64,000 nucleotides of DNA. It comes from Sutcliffiella halmapala (GTDB taxonomy: Bacteria > Bacillota > Bacilli > Bacillales > Bacillaceae_I). Both the position numbers and the translations under genes were made by a program. The stretch is from positions 3,981,445-4,045,444 of the forward strand of contig NZ_KV917375.1 of the NCBI RefSeq assembly GCF_002019665.1, in the 5' to 3' direction. The notes under the pieces are model-generated. The model saw nothing but the letters and a program-made list of their open reading frames with translations. It did no database searches and was not told the DNA's origin. Positions 35,927-44,394 of this stretch are shown piece by piece; position 1 is the stretch's first letter, and each line of letters opens with the position of its first letter.

Positions 35927-36333
35927 AAAAAAGCATTATAATATGAATAACAAAAAACATACTAAGACATTAATTAAATCTCCATCTCTATTTACAAACG
36001 ATTTAATCTAAATGCCCTGTTAAAGTACACTTTTGATTTTTAGAGTACCTAGCTGTTGATTGGAGCACAAGGCGAAGACTCCTTGCTTAGAGGTAGCGTT
36101 TTGTGGAGACCCCACAGGCGAAGCCGAGGAGGCTCCACAAGCGCCCTCTGGATAAGCGAAGCCTTGGGCGGAAATCAACAGCGGTATTTAACAGAATCAA
36201 ACTAAAAAAATACGAACTACTGCAAAACTCTACTTAGAATTTCGCATAATAGTTCGGATTTTTCTTTATCAAATATTCTTTTGTCCCTGCCTCTTGTTAT
36301 TCCATGCATCCTTCTAAGATGTACCTAGACCCT
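35927..36333. other. Intergenic region with a 131-bp repeat element
   Basis: The 407-nt gap between convergent genes is largely a GC-rich palindromic element (36052-36182). No ORF or clear terminator was identified outside it. Confidence 0.4.
36052..36182. repeat. 131-bp intergenic element with 10-bp terminal inverted repeats
   Basis: GCTGTTGATT (36052-36061) and AATCAACAGC (36173-36182) are perfect inverted termini. The interior is GC-rich, with partly self-complementary GGAG.../...CTCC blocks, unlike the AT-rich surroundings. It resembles the GTTGATT...AATCAAC intergenic repeats scattered in Bacillus genomes. A partial inverted copy lies at 38036. Confidence 0.7.
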
Positions 36334-37899
36334 TTATCTAATAGAAACCTCATTAACTTCTAAATATCCAGATGGGTTGATATAGAAGCCTGTTATATCT
36401 TTCGATGTTGCAGCCATGTTCTCTATCACTCTTACCGGGATATATAATGCATCTTCCATTTGTATTTCCTGAGCTTGTGCATATAAATCAATCCGTTTGT
36501 CTTGATCCATTTCACGACGAGCATCTTCAATTAATTTATCAACCTTCTCATTACTATAGAAGAACGTATTACCTGAAGGCCCATGAGAGTTAGAATGGAT
36601 CAAATTGTATTGGTTGTAATCGGCATCACCAGTTGCATTTCTCCAGCTTAGTAAAAACATCTCTGAATCGCCCTTATTCACCTGATCTACGAACGTACCA
36701 TACTCAAGGACTTCGATGTTAATTTTAATTCCGATTCCTTTTAATTGTGATTGCACTACTTCCGCTAAATTAATTCGTTCCTTATTATCCATCGTCTTTA
36801 ATGTCACTTCAAATCCATTTGGGAAACCCGCTTCTGCCAATAATTTTTTCGCTTCATTTAAATTATATTCGTAAGGAGTTAGCCCCTCATGATACCCAAA
36901 TACTTTCGATCCGAGTAGGGAGTTTGCTTTTCTACCGACATTATTATAGACACCTTGAATAATGGAATCCATTTCAATCGCATAAGCAATTGCTTTTCGT
37001 ACGCGAACATCATCAAATGGTTCCTGCTGAACGTTAAACCCTATATATTCTGTACCAAAACCTTCACTCCGGTAAACACCAACATTCGAAGAGGCTTCCA
37101 CCGTGTTAATCATCGCAACAGACAACGGTTCTGCTATATGGGCTTCTCCGGTTTGAAGCATAGATACCCTTGTCGTTTCTTCAGGTACTATTTTAAAGAT
37201 TACTTTATCCACATTAGCTTTTGTTCCCCAATATTGTTCATTTTTGTTCAATACTATTTCTTGACCAGGAGTCCATGATTCAAAGGTAAATGGCCCAGTT
37301 CCATTAGGTTCTTGAATAATTTCCTTGCCGTATTGTTCGATGGTGTTAGGGTTTATTATGCCACCTTCATGACTTGCTAGAATAGAAAGTAGCGGAGAGA
37401 ATGGCTCTGTTAGGATAAACTGCACTGTATAATCATCAATCACTTTAACCTCTTCTACCATTTTTAATACAACTGCTCTAGGGGAACCTACATCGGGATC
37501 TAATAACCTATCAAACGTTACTTTTACCGCTTCCGCTGTAAAGTCTGTTCCATCATGAAACTTTACATTTTCTCTTAGTTTAAACTCCCATATGTTCTCC
37601 TCTAGTTGTTCCCATTTTTCTGCAAGCAATGGCACAATGTTAGCATTTTTATCTCTTCCTACTAATCCTTCATACACTTTGTTATGAGTAACAGATGCTG
37701 CATTTATGGTTGACATGAATTGATGATCAAGGTTTTCAGCATCTGACTGCCTAGTAATGACTAGCGTTCCACCATTATTAGAAGCTTTACGTTCTCCATT
37801 TCCTTCTTGCTTTTCACTACTTGTTGTCGAACATCCAGTAATCACAATCAAGATTAAAAAGATCGATATTAGCTTCTTCAAACTCTCTTTTCCTCTCAT
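36334..37899 (-). CDS. ABC transporter substrate-binding lipoprotein, family 5 (copy 2)
   Basis: Close paralogue of the binding protein at 25900-27471, sharing most landmarks: lipobox VITGC near residue 23, TFDRLLDPDVGSP, GTGPFTFESWTPGQE, DVRVRKAIAYAIEMDSII, KERINLAEVVQSQLKGIGI and DADYNQYNLIHSNSHGPSGN. No permease or ATPase accompanies it, so it probably delivers a related ligand to the single transporter at 27752-31617. ATG 37899 has GGGGG 7 nt upstream; an ATG-less extension to 37929 lacks a site. It lies upstream of no other gene on its strand and is flanked by repeat-element ends. Confidence 0.9.
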   Translation of the reverse strand: MRGKESLKKLISIFLILIVITGCSTTSSEKQEGNGERKASNNGGTLVITRQSDAENLDHQFMSTINAASVTHNKVYEGLVGRDKNANIVPLLAEKWEQLEENIWEFKLRENVKFHDGTDFTAEAVKVTFDRLLDPDVGSPRAVVLKMVEEVKVIDDYTVQFILTEPFSPLLSILASHEGGIINPNTIEQYGKEIIQEPNGTGPFTFESWTPGQEIVLNKNEQYWGTKANVDKVIFKIVPEETTRVSMLQTGEAHIAEPLSVAMINTVEASSNVGVYRSEGFGTEYIGFNVQQEPFDDVRVRKAIAYAIEMDSIIQGVYNNVGRKANSLLGSKVFGYHEGLTPYEYNLNEAKKLLAEAGFPNGFEVTLKTMDNKERINLAEVVQSQLKGIGIKINIEVLEYGTFVDQVNKGDSEMFLLSWRNATGDADYNQYNLIHSNSHGPSGNTFFYSNEKVDKLIEDARREMDQDKRIDLYAQAQEIQMEDALYIPVRVIENMAATSKDITGFYINPSGYLEVNEVSIR

Positions 37900-38035
37900 C
37901 TTCCAACCCCCTAATAATATTTGAAACAATACTTTGTCTAATTATAAAAAAGATTCAGATAATTTGTTTTTAATATATTTACTTTTATTATCAAATTCTT
38001 TACCTTTTTTATAAAAAGTTGGCCCGTTAAACGCC

Positions 38036-38062
38036 GCTGTTGATTTCCGCGTAAGTCTTCAG
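38036..38062. repeat. Partial inverted copy of the 131-bp element
   Basis: GCTGTTGATTTCCGC at 38036-38050 is the exact reverse complement of the right end of the element at 36052-36182. The rest of the element is missing or diverged beyond about 38062. Confidence 0.55.
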
Positions 38063-38092
38063 CTAGGGTTAGTTAAATAACATAGACAAAAG

Positions 38093-39562
38093 CTAAATAG
38101 AATCCACTACTTTAAAGGAGGTTCGGAACCGTTCATTTTCCGGTAAATGCTGATAATCTCTTTCTTCATATCCTTTTTTCATCTTGGAAAAGTATTGCTG
38201 ACCCTTTTGCTTTAAGTCTTCTAAATCTACACCTGGTAGTTGTTGATCCTTCATCACTATTTGTCCGTTAATGATAGACAACTTCACGTCCTTGCCTGAT
38301 CCACATAAGAACATAGTACGAATCGGATCATCCACTATACCCATATGGAATCCTTGTAAATCAATTACAATAATATCCGCTTTGGCCCCTTTTGCTAACC
38401 GACCAAGATCTGGCCTACCAAGGAAATTGGCTCCTCCAAGAGTTGCTGCCCGATAAAAATCAGCAAATGTAGAACCTTCTATTACCTTTTCTATATACCG
38501 CGAAAACATACTGCCTGTCCGAACATTTTGGAAAATATCTGGCGGAAAAGTATCCGTTCCTAACGCTAAATTGATCCCAGCCTTCTTATACTTAGCAAAG
38601 GATTCTAATGCAGACATATGCCTACCAATAATTAAAGGACAATGAATAACAGTCGTATTTGTTTCACACAGTTTTTCTAAATCGTTCCCTGCATCTATCT
38701 TCGTTTCACTATGGCCCGCTATTAAATGAGCATGAGGAATTCCAGTTTTAGGCCCGAGAAATTCTAAATCATACAAATAGTTAATCGGGGTCATCCCATG
38801 CTTTTCCACAATCGTGTCAAACTCAAATTTACCTTGTGCTGCATGCAGCTTAATCGGAATATTTAATTCATCACTAAAGTGTTTTGTTTGCCTTAAGGTT
38901 TCCTCCGTTTGACACTCAATTCTTTCAGGTGCAAGCATCCCTCTAATTAAACCATTATAGGCTCCATCAAAATCTTTTACAAACTGAACCGCACGCTGCA
39001 ACCCTTTTCTTCCTGCTTCTTCATCCCAATATAGTTTTATTTCACCGTTTGGTTGAACGACTCTTATCCCGGCTTGATAACTTGGTCCAAGATATATTCT
39101 TAAACCTAGACTTCCAGCGTGATGAGCAGCTGCAGCTAGTTCTTCGTATGTTTCTGCCCACTTTTTATAAAATACTGAAGTAATCGGCATTGCTGTAGTC
39201 ACACCATGGAGAATGAGTTGAGAATAGGCATAGAGAGATTTAAATGCTTCATCCTCAGGAGTCATCACTTCACGAGAACCTTTTTTTACATACTCCTCTG
39301 ACCAAAGTAAATTTTTAGCTCTTTTACTCCCAGCTTCAAAATGCAATATATCATGATCAATATCACCAAGGGCATTTAAATCAATAAAACCAGGCGAAAT
39401 GACGGAGTTACCAGCATCGATCACCTCATCAACATGTTCCGTGTAACTTTTACCAACAAAAAGAATCGTATCATCTTCATAAACGACTTCAGCATCTTCT
39501 AAAAGAACTTGATCCTCTCCATCATAACCTACGACATATTTACCTCGGATCTTCGTTTTCAT
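38093..39562 (-). CDS. Chlorohydrolase/amidohydrolase-like enzyme without the HxH motif
   Basis: 489-residue member of the amidohydrolase superfamily (TrzN/AtzB/SsnA-like). The position of the first metal motif, after the usual ISPGFIDL, reads NALGDIDHD instead of HxH. Later elements remain: KLHAAQG near residue 238, HLIAGHSET near residue 275, and LGTDTFPPD near residue 333, with the standard C-terminal LAKGAKADIIVID sheet. This looks like the divergent chlorohydrolase-like subfamily rather than a damaged gene, because the frame and length are intact. It may use different ligands (the NALGDIDH segment) or one fewer metal. ATG 39562 follows AGGAAA. Likely part of the same catabolic island. 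Confidence 0.85.
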   Translation of the reverse strand: MKTKIRGKYVVGYDGEDQVLLEDAEVVYEDDTILFVGKSYTEHVDEVIDAGNSVISPGFIDLNALGDIDHDILHFEAGSKRAKNLLWSEEYVKKGSREVMTPEDEAFKSLYAYSQLILHGVTTAMPITSVFYKKWAETYEELAAAAHHAGSLGLRIYLGPSYQAGIRVVQPNGEIKLYWDEEAGRKGLQRAVQFVKDFDGAYNGLIRGMLAPERIECQTEETLRQTKHFSDELNIPIKLHAAQGKFEFDTIVEKHGMTPINYLYDLEFLGPKTGIPHAHLIAGHSETKIDAGNDLEKLCETNTTVIHCPLIIGRHMSALESFAKYKKAGINLALGTDTFPPDIFQNVRTGSMFSRYIEKVIEGSTFADFYRAATLGGANFLGRPDLGRLAKGAKADIIVIDLQGFHMGIVDDPIRTMFLCGSGKDVKLSIINGQIVMKDQQLPGVDLEDLKQKGQQYFSKMKKGYEERDYQHLPENERFRTSFKVVDSI

Positions 39563-39759
39563 TTTTCCTATCCCCTTTCATCCCCAATATAATAGAAGTA
39601 ATTAGAGTAATTATAGAAAAAATGAAGATCCAACATTTTTAATTTTACTACTTATTTTTAAGGGATTTCTACTATCTAATTAGAGCTTAAGAGAAGTTGG
39701 CTAGTTTGAAGGGAAGGCTAAAGATGAACTTTGGCCTTCTGTTTCCTTGAAGTAGTTTT

Positions 39760-39843
39760 GGATTTGTTTGGTTGATTTGAGGATTTGTTAGATAAAATTA
39801 AGCATCTGTTAGGTAAATTCCGGTATCTGTTGGGAAGCATAAG
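39760..39843. repeat. Four imperfect 21-bp tandem repeats
   Basis: Cores T(T/C)TGTT(A/T/G)GG or AGA start at 39763, 39784, 39805 and 39826, exactly 21 bp apart. They read TTTGTTTGGTTGA, TTTGTTAGATAAA, TCTGTTAGGTAAA and TCTGTTGGGAAGC. Confidence 0.65.
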
Positions 39844-39860
39844 ACATTTTTCTTATTCAG

Positions 39861-39905
39861 CAAAAAAAGGTTCCTCCACCAAACTGGTGGCAGAAACCTT
39901 TTTTA
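39861..39905 (-). terminator. Terminator of the VOC gene
   Basis: AAAAAAGGTT...CCACCA pairs with GGTGG...AACCTTTTTT around AACT, 8 nt past the VOC stop codon, with T/A runs on both sides. Confidence 0.7.
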
Positions 39906-39912
39906 CTCTAAC

Positions 39913-40308
39913 CTATTTCGCGTTCTCATCGGGTTGATGAACCCCAAACACATTCCCTTCCGTATCCACATAATACCCTTGCCACGCCATACCAGGCAAG
40001 GCATGCTTCGGTAACGCCACTTTGCCGCCATTTTCGAGAATTAGTTTTTCTGTTAAGTCGTAATCCTCCACTCCCATCGTACAAGAGTATCCATTCATAG
40101 GCTGGTTGGCTGCAGGTGGAGCACCTCTCCGCTGCATCAGTGCACCATTGATTCCCAGTTCACTCTCATCACCCGTTACTGCACCAAAGTAAGGCGTTCC
40201 GGCATAGTCACTCCAATCTTCAAATTTCCAACCAAACACCTCACCATAAAACTTCATTGCACGCTCCATGTTATCAACATGGACTTCAAAATGGATTAGT
40301 CTTCCCAT
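39913..40308 (-). CDS. VOC-family (glyoxalase-fold) protein
   Basis: 131-residue vicinal-oxygen-chelate protein. It opens IHFEVHVDNMERAMKFYGEVFGWKFEDW, with the His that normally ligates metal, and ends GYYVDTEGNVFGVHQPD, carrying the second-half ligands. This two-motif unit resembles the YfjR/PhnB-like or glyoxalase resistance subfamily with GINGALMQRRG near residue 54. Function is unknown. It is divergent from the AraC regulator at 40471, which is followed by another VOC gene, so that regulator may control both. Confidence 0.85.
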   Translation of the reverse strand: MGRLIHFEVHVDNMERAMKFYGEVFGWKFEDWSDYAGTPYFGAVTGDESELGINGALMQRRGAPPAANQPMNGYSCTMGVEDYDLTEKLILENGGKVALPKHALPGMAWQGYYVDTEGNVFGVHQPDENAK

Positions 40309-40470
40309 GATTATATCCCTCCAAATTAGTTCATAGTTTCTTAATTCAATAGAAGTATTCTTTATAAAAAGATAATATCCTTTATTTCAATTTGAATAAG
40401 ATACTTAAATTCCATAATTATGTATAATTAAGTATATAAAATAAAATCTGTCTATATTGGAGATTGTAGT

Positions 40471-41334
40471 ATGGCAAAAAATGAATCTACCAATTTCGTT
40501 TTACATGAAAAAAGTGACCAGTTTTACTGGGAAGGAATTGGCCAACTAGCGATTAAAACTTTTTCAAATGGCAAAGCTCATTATAAGACTAATCAAGGAT
40601 TTTTTGCGGTTGAAGAGAGTAGATACCTACTCCTCAATGAAGGTCCGTACACCATTTCTATTGATGAAACGAAGGATGTGGAGTCTTTTTGCGTTTTCTT
40701 TAATGATGGGTTTGCAACGGACGTTTTTCATTCATTAAAAGAAACAAACTATAATTTACTAAGTGAACCTTTCATGGATAAAAGACCAATTGGGTTCTTT
40801 GAAAAAACATATCCTATAGATACTATTTTATATTCTCAACTAGAAACCTTTAAAAAAGACCTACCTAGTCTTGAAGTGAATTCCGTTGGCTATGAGGAAC
40901 AATTTCATAAGATAATGCAGTCTATTTTGAACGCTCAGTTTAATACATATAAGGAAATTGAATCACTAAAAGCAATTCGTAATTCTACACGTGAAGAGCT
41001 ATATAGAAGAATTAGTGTAGCACATGATTATATTAGGTCATATTTCGATACACCAATAAAATTAAATGACGTTGCTCGGATTGCTTGTTTATCACCTAAC
41101 CATTTTTTAAGAACTTACTCTCAACTATACGGTAAAACTCCCCATCAGCATATTTCAGAATTCAGAATACAAAAAGCAAAGCAGCTATTAGCAGAATTAG
41201 ATAATACTATGACCGATATAACCTTTGAACTTGGATTTCAAAGTTCTCCATCCTTTAGCAAAATGTTTAAGCAATATGTTGGTATATCTCCTAAAGAATA
41301 TCGGAAAAAGGTGATATTGGATAAGAAATTTTAG
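40471..41334 (+). CDS. AraC-family transcriptional regulator
   Basis: 287-residue regulator. The N-terminal half is a cupin-like sensing domain (for example ESRYLLLNEGPYTISID near residue 49). The C-terminal 100 residues are the double helix-turn-helix, with LNDVARIACLSPNHFLRTYSQLYGKTPHQH and the second helix ITFELGFQSSPSFSKMFKQYVGISPKEYR. ATG 40471 follows TTGGAG. It lies between two VOC-fold genes and 52 nt upstream of one, so it probably responds to a small electrophile or antibiotic handled by them. Confidence 0.9.
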   Translation: MAKNESTNFVLHEKSDQFYWEGIGQLAIKTFSNGKAHYKTNQGFFAVEESRYLLLNEGPYTISIDETKDVESFCVFFNDGFATDVFHSLKETNYNLLSEPFMDKRPIGFFEKTYPIDTILYSQLETFKKDLPSLEVNSVGYEEQFHKIMQSILNAQFNTYKEIESLKAIRNSTREELYRRISVAHDYIRSYFDTPIKLNDVARIACLSPNHFLRTYSQLYGKTPHQHISEFRIQKAKQLLAELDNTMTDITFELGFQSSPSFSKMFKQYVGISPKEYRKKVILDKKF

Positions 41335-41386
41335 GCAAAATTAATTACACTTATAAAGTAAAGATATTTGAAGGGAGAAATGGTTT

Positions 41387-41764
41387 ATGAAAGCTGAACT
41401 GATTCAAAATGTTGGACAAATTGGTATACCAGTTAAGGACTTAAATAGAGCACTAGATTTTTATAAAGAGAAACTAGGTCTTTCTCTATTATTTAACACA
41501 GATAATATGGCATTTTTTGAATGCAACGGTTTACGACTTATGCTAACACTTCCAGAAAAAGAGGAATTCGCCAATTCAAGTTCAGTAATTTATTTTCAAG
41601 TAAATAATATTCAAGATACTTATGAGCACTTAATAGATAAAGAAGTTACTTTAATCGACAAACCACATGTTGTGGCAAAAGTGGGCCAAACAGAAACATG
41701 GATGGTATTTTTTAAAGATACTGAAGATAATACTCATGCATTGATGAGTGAAGTACAAGTTTAA
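41387..41764 (+). CDS. VOC-family (glyoxalase/bleomycin resistance-like) protein
   Basis: 125-residue VOC protein with a paired beta-alpha-beta3 pattern. IGIPVKDLNRALDFYKEKLGLSLLF is the first module; ETWMVFFKDTEDNTHALM is the second. The first-motif residue is Gln (VGQIGIP) where many members have His, so the metal site, if present, is non-standard. ATG 41387 follows GGGAG. It is downstream of and probably co-transcribed with the AraC regulator. Confidence 0.82.
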   Translation: MKAELIQNVGQIGIPVKDLNRALDFYKEKLGLSLLFNTDNMAFFECNGLRLMLTLPEKEEFANSSSVIYFQVNNIQDTYEHLIDKEVTLIDKPHVVAKVGQTETWMVFFKDTEDNTHALMSEVQV

Positions 41765-41918
41765 GAAAATCAAAAGGGACAGTGGGAACCATCCATCACT
41801 AAAAACAGATAACTCCATCCTACCTTGAAAAGTAGTTTGAAGTTACCTGTTTTCATCGTTCTTAACTGAGCCACCTCATATATAACTTACGTGGCAGCAT
41901 CATTAGGCAGTATCCACC

Positions 41919-42833
41919 TTACCCCTTGTATGCTTTCTGTAATTCCACCAAATCAAATTTCTTCATTTTAAGAAATGCTTTCGTTACGCGTGCAAGTTGC
42001 TCCGGTGTGCAATTGCTCATCAGCTCGCCCATCTGACTTGGGACAATCTGCCAGGATACACCGTACTTATCCTTCAGCCAACCGCATTGTTCTGCTTCTG
42101 GAACCGCCGAGAGCTTTTCCCAGTAATAATCAATCTCTTCTTGTGAATCGCAGTACACCATAAATGAGATGGCCTCATTAAAATTAAATCTATGATTTTC
42201 TGCGCTATCCATTGCGGTAAACCACTGATTTTCAAGCATAAAATCAGAGAACATAATGGTTCCTTCTTCTTCAGGTTCCATGCCTTTCGGGTATCTTGCT
42301 ATAAGACCCTCATTTGAGTTCTTAAATACAGATAAATAAAAACTCCTCGCCTCTTCCGCGTTGCCACATTGATCACCAACAAACAAAAGTGATGGCACTA
42401 TTTCAGGTCGCTCTTCACCATCGGGGTCTGTAAGGATTAACTGCCAGCTCAAACCATACTTATCTTGAATCCATCCATACTTCTCACTGAACGGATACTT
42501 ATCAAATGGCATTAGCACTTTACCACCCTCTAACAATTTATTCCAAACCTCATTTATTTTTTCACTCGCGTCTTTTTCTCGTGATGGGTCAAAATTCACC
42601 ATGAAAGACACCGACGGATTGAACTGGAACAATGGCCCTGCGCTGATTGCCATGAACTTCTGCCCCCAAATCTCAAAAGAGACCTGATCACAGTCACCAG
42701 ACGGTGTATCGTGAATGGTTGTTACATTCGTAACTTTTGATTCCGGAAAGATGGATGTGTAAAACTCAGCTGCTTCTTTTGCCTCCTTGTCATACCATAA
42801 ATGCGTAACGATTTTTTGATTTGTTTTTGACAT
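41919..42833 (-). CDS. Two-module PhnB-like VOC protein
   Basis: 304-residue protein made of two tandem copies of the 3-demethylubiquinone-methyltransferase-like (PhnB) VOC module. Copy 1 has [21 protein letters not shown] and [14 protein letters not shown]; copy 2 has [22 protein letters not shown] and [15 protein letters not shown]. No methyltransferase domain is present despite the family name. ATG 42833 follows GAGGAGG; the frame opens at 42854. Function unknown. A dispersed repeat lies 65 nt upstream of the start. Confidence 0.85.
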   Translation of the reverse strand: MSKTNQKIVTHLWYDKEAKEAAEFYTSIFPESKVTNVTTIHDTPSGDCDQVSFEIWGQKFMAISAGPLFQFNPSVSFMVNFDPSREKDASEKINEVWNKLLEGGKVLMPFDKYPFSEKYGWIQDKYGLSWQLILTDPDGEERPEIVPSLLFVGDQCGNAEEARSFYLSVFKNSNEGLIARYPKGMEPEEEGTIMFSDFMLENQWFTAMDSAENHRFNFNEAISFMVYCDSQEEIDYYWEKLSAVPEAEQCGWLKDKYGVSWQIVPSQMGELMSNCTPEQLARVTKAFLKMKKFDLVELQKAYKG

Positions 42834-42897
42834 TTTTATCCTCCTCAACATCATTTATGTAAACTTCTTTTGTTTATTATTATCCCCTAAGCTAAAT

Positions 42898-42965
42898 AAC
42901 TTCAACATAAAAAGCGTTAATCCTTCACAGAATAACGCCAATTCTTAGTTAAATATATTCAACCA
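42898..42965. repeat. Dispersed repeat copy A
   Basis: About 80% identical by eye to 48284-48352, starting AACTTCAACATAAAAAGCG. It contains GCGTTA...TAACGC, a 6-bp hairpin stem. It starts 65 nt upstream of the PhnB-like gene start codon. Confidence 0.65.
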
Positions 42966-43018
42966 GATTTGTTGTTGACTCTTTTTTGCACCTAAGAGTC
43001 TAGCACCACAAAGCAAAA

Positions 43019-43042
43019 AACAGAGAGGATCCCCCTCTGTTC
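43019..43042 (-). terminator. Terminator of the C1q-like gene 1
   Basis: AACAGAG and CTCTGTT pair around a GGATCC core, 14 nt beyond the stop codon on the minus strand, with a T run from the upstream A6. Confidence 0.55.
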
Positions 43043-43055
43043 TACACAACTTATA

Positions 43056-43607
43056 TTACCTGAACTTCGCCGCTTCAAAACGGGTACTGAAGTCTGGCTC
43101 ATTGACATTAATTGCACCTGAAGACGTACTAGTCAAGAACACCTCAACAAGGTCGCCTGCTTCTAATTGAAGAATAGTAGCAACATTGATAGCATTCACA
43201 TACACAAACAGATCGTCAATTTCATCCCAGAAATCGTTATCCGCTGCTACACTTACCCCATTCACACGGATTTCGACACGAACACGGTACGGAATCGTGC
43301 TATCATTTGCACTGAATGTAACGGTTCCAGCTACATAATAGACACCAGATCTGCGAGGGATAAATGTGGAGTTGTTAGCGTTGTAGACATCGCCAATATC
43401 AAATTGTTCTTCCTGGAACAGTACTTTGTAAAAGACATCGGCTTCATCAATTACCTGAGGTGTATTATTGACTGCTCGGAATGCGTCTGTTTCACTGGTA
43501 CCATTGCCATTCTCATCATTACATTTCACCTTAATGTTAATATCTGTCTTACACTTTTGAATTTGATTTACTTGTGGGTATAGGCTGTATTGATAATTAC
43601 ATGCCAT
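43056..43607 (-). CDS. C1q/TNF-like surface protein (copy 1)
   Basis: 183-residue protein whose residues 45-183 form a C1q-like jelly-roll, recognisable by AFRAVNNTPQ, FDIGDVYNANNSTFIPRRSGVYYVAGTVTF and LQLEAGDLVEVFLTST. In spore-formers such domains occur in exosporium and spore-coat proteins (for example the BclA C-terminus). No signal peptide is visible, which also fits spore-surface assembly. ATG 43607 has a very strong AAAGGAGGTG site. A paralogue lies 240 nt upstream, each with its own terminator. Confidence 0.75.
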   Translation of the reverse strand: MACNYQYSLYPQVNQIQKCKTDINIKVKCNDENGNGTSETDAFRAVNNTPQVIDEADVFYKVLFQEEQFDIGDVYNANNSTFIPRRSGVYYVAGTVTFSANDSTIPYRVRVEIRVNGVSVAADNDFWDEIDDLFVYVNAINVATILQLEAGDLVEVFLTSTSSGAINVNEPDFSTRFEAAKFR

Positions 43608-43783
43608 ACTTTTTCACCTCCTTTCATATCTAAAGGTGTTTTACTAATAGGAAGGTATTTTAGCTTGTATCAGGGAGACATCTTGTCCTCTATTTTCTCT
43701 ATTATTCTATGTTTAATTAGAGGAATTGTTTGGGTGGATAGAGAGGGTTGAATGTACATTTTTGACTCTAGCATTCTTAATAA

Positions 43784-43825
43784 AATAGTCCAACAGCATG
43801 CCGTATACGACTACCGTTAGACTAT
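43784..43825 (-). terminator. Terminator-like hairpin of the C1q-like gene 2
   Basis: AATAGTCCAAC pairs with GTTAGACTAT (one mismatch), 23 nt beyond the stop of the second C1q-like gene. TCTTAATAAAATAGTCCAAC also matches part of the dispersed repeat at 48284. Confidence 0.5.
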
Positions 43826-43848
43826 CTTGTGATGATTTGATATTTCAA

Positions 43849-44394
43849 TCAGAACCTTGAAGCCTCAAAACGAGTACTATAGATAGGCTGGGTATCGGAG
43901 TTTAGCAGGATTTCTCCTGGCGTGGTACTTGTCAGAAAGATTTCAACGAGGTCGCCTGCTTCCAACTGGAGGATGGTTGCAACATTAATAACGTTCACCA
44001 AGACACCTTCCCCCCAATAATCATTGTCCGCTGCAACACTTACCCCATTCACACGGATTTCGACACGCACACGGTACGGATCTATCGTGTTATCCGGAAA
44101 GAAAGTAACCGTTCCTGCTACATAATAGATGCCGTCTTCACGAGGAACAAACGTAGAGGTATTCGCGTTATAGATGCCCCCTATATCAAATTGCTCGTCC
44201 TGAAACAGGACTTTATAGAAAGTATCCGCCTCATCTACCCGTTGAGGTGTATTATTTACCGCTCTGAATGCGGCAAGCCCCTGCTCACCATTTCCATCTC
44301 TACAGTTAACAATAATATTGATATCCTTGTCACCCTTCTTGGAAGTCTGATGCATCGGCTCATAATCCTCATTCATATAGTAATAGTATTTCAT
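43849..44394 (-). CDS. C1q/TNF-like surface protein (copy 2)
   Basis: 181-residue paralogue of the neighbouring C1q-like protein. The domain (about 42-181) is nearly the same, with AFRAVNNTPQRVDEADTFYKVLF and RVRVEIRVNGVSVAADNDYW. The N-terminal tail is different and Tyr/Met-rich (KYYYYMNEDYEPMHQ), while copy 1 begins ACNYQYSLYP. Such short variable tails may attach the domain to different partners. Recent tandem duplication is likely. The start has GAGGTGAACTG upstream. Confidence 0.72.
   Translation of the reverse strand: MKYYYYMNEDYEPMHQTSKKGDKDINIIVNCRDGNGEQGLAAFRAVNNTPQRVDEADTFYKVLFQDEQFDIGGIYNANTSTFVPREDGIYYVAGTVTFFPDNTIDPYRVRVEIRVNGVSVAADNDYWGEGVLVNVINVATILQLEAGDLVEIFLTSTTPGEILLNSDTQPIYSTRFEASRF

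Larger units (their letters stand above)
39563..39912. other. Intergenic region with a 21-bp tandem repeat
   Basis: This 350-nt gap holds the upstream region of the chlorohydrolase-like gene, four 21-bp imperfect repeats (39760-39843) and the terminator of the VOC gene. No ORF. Confidence 0.4.
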
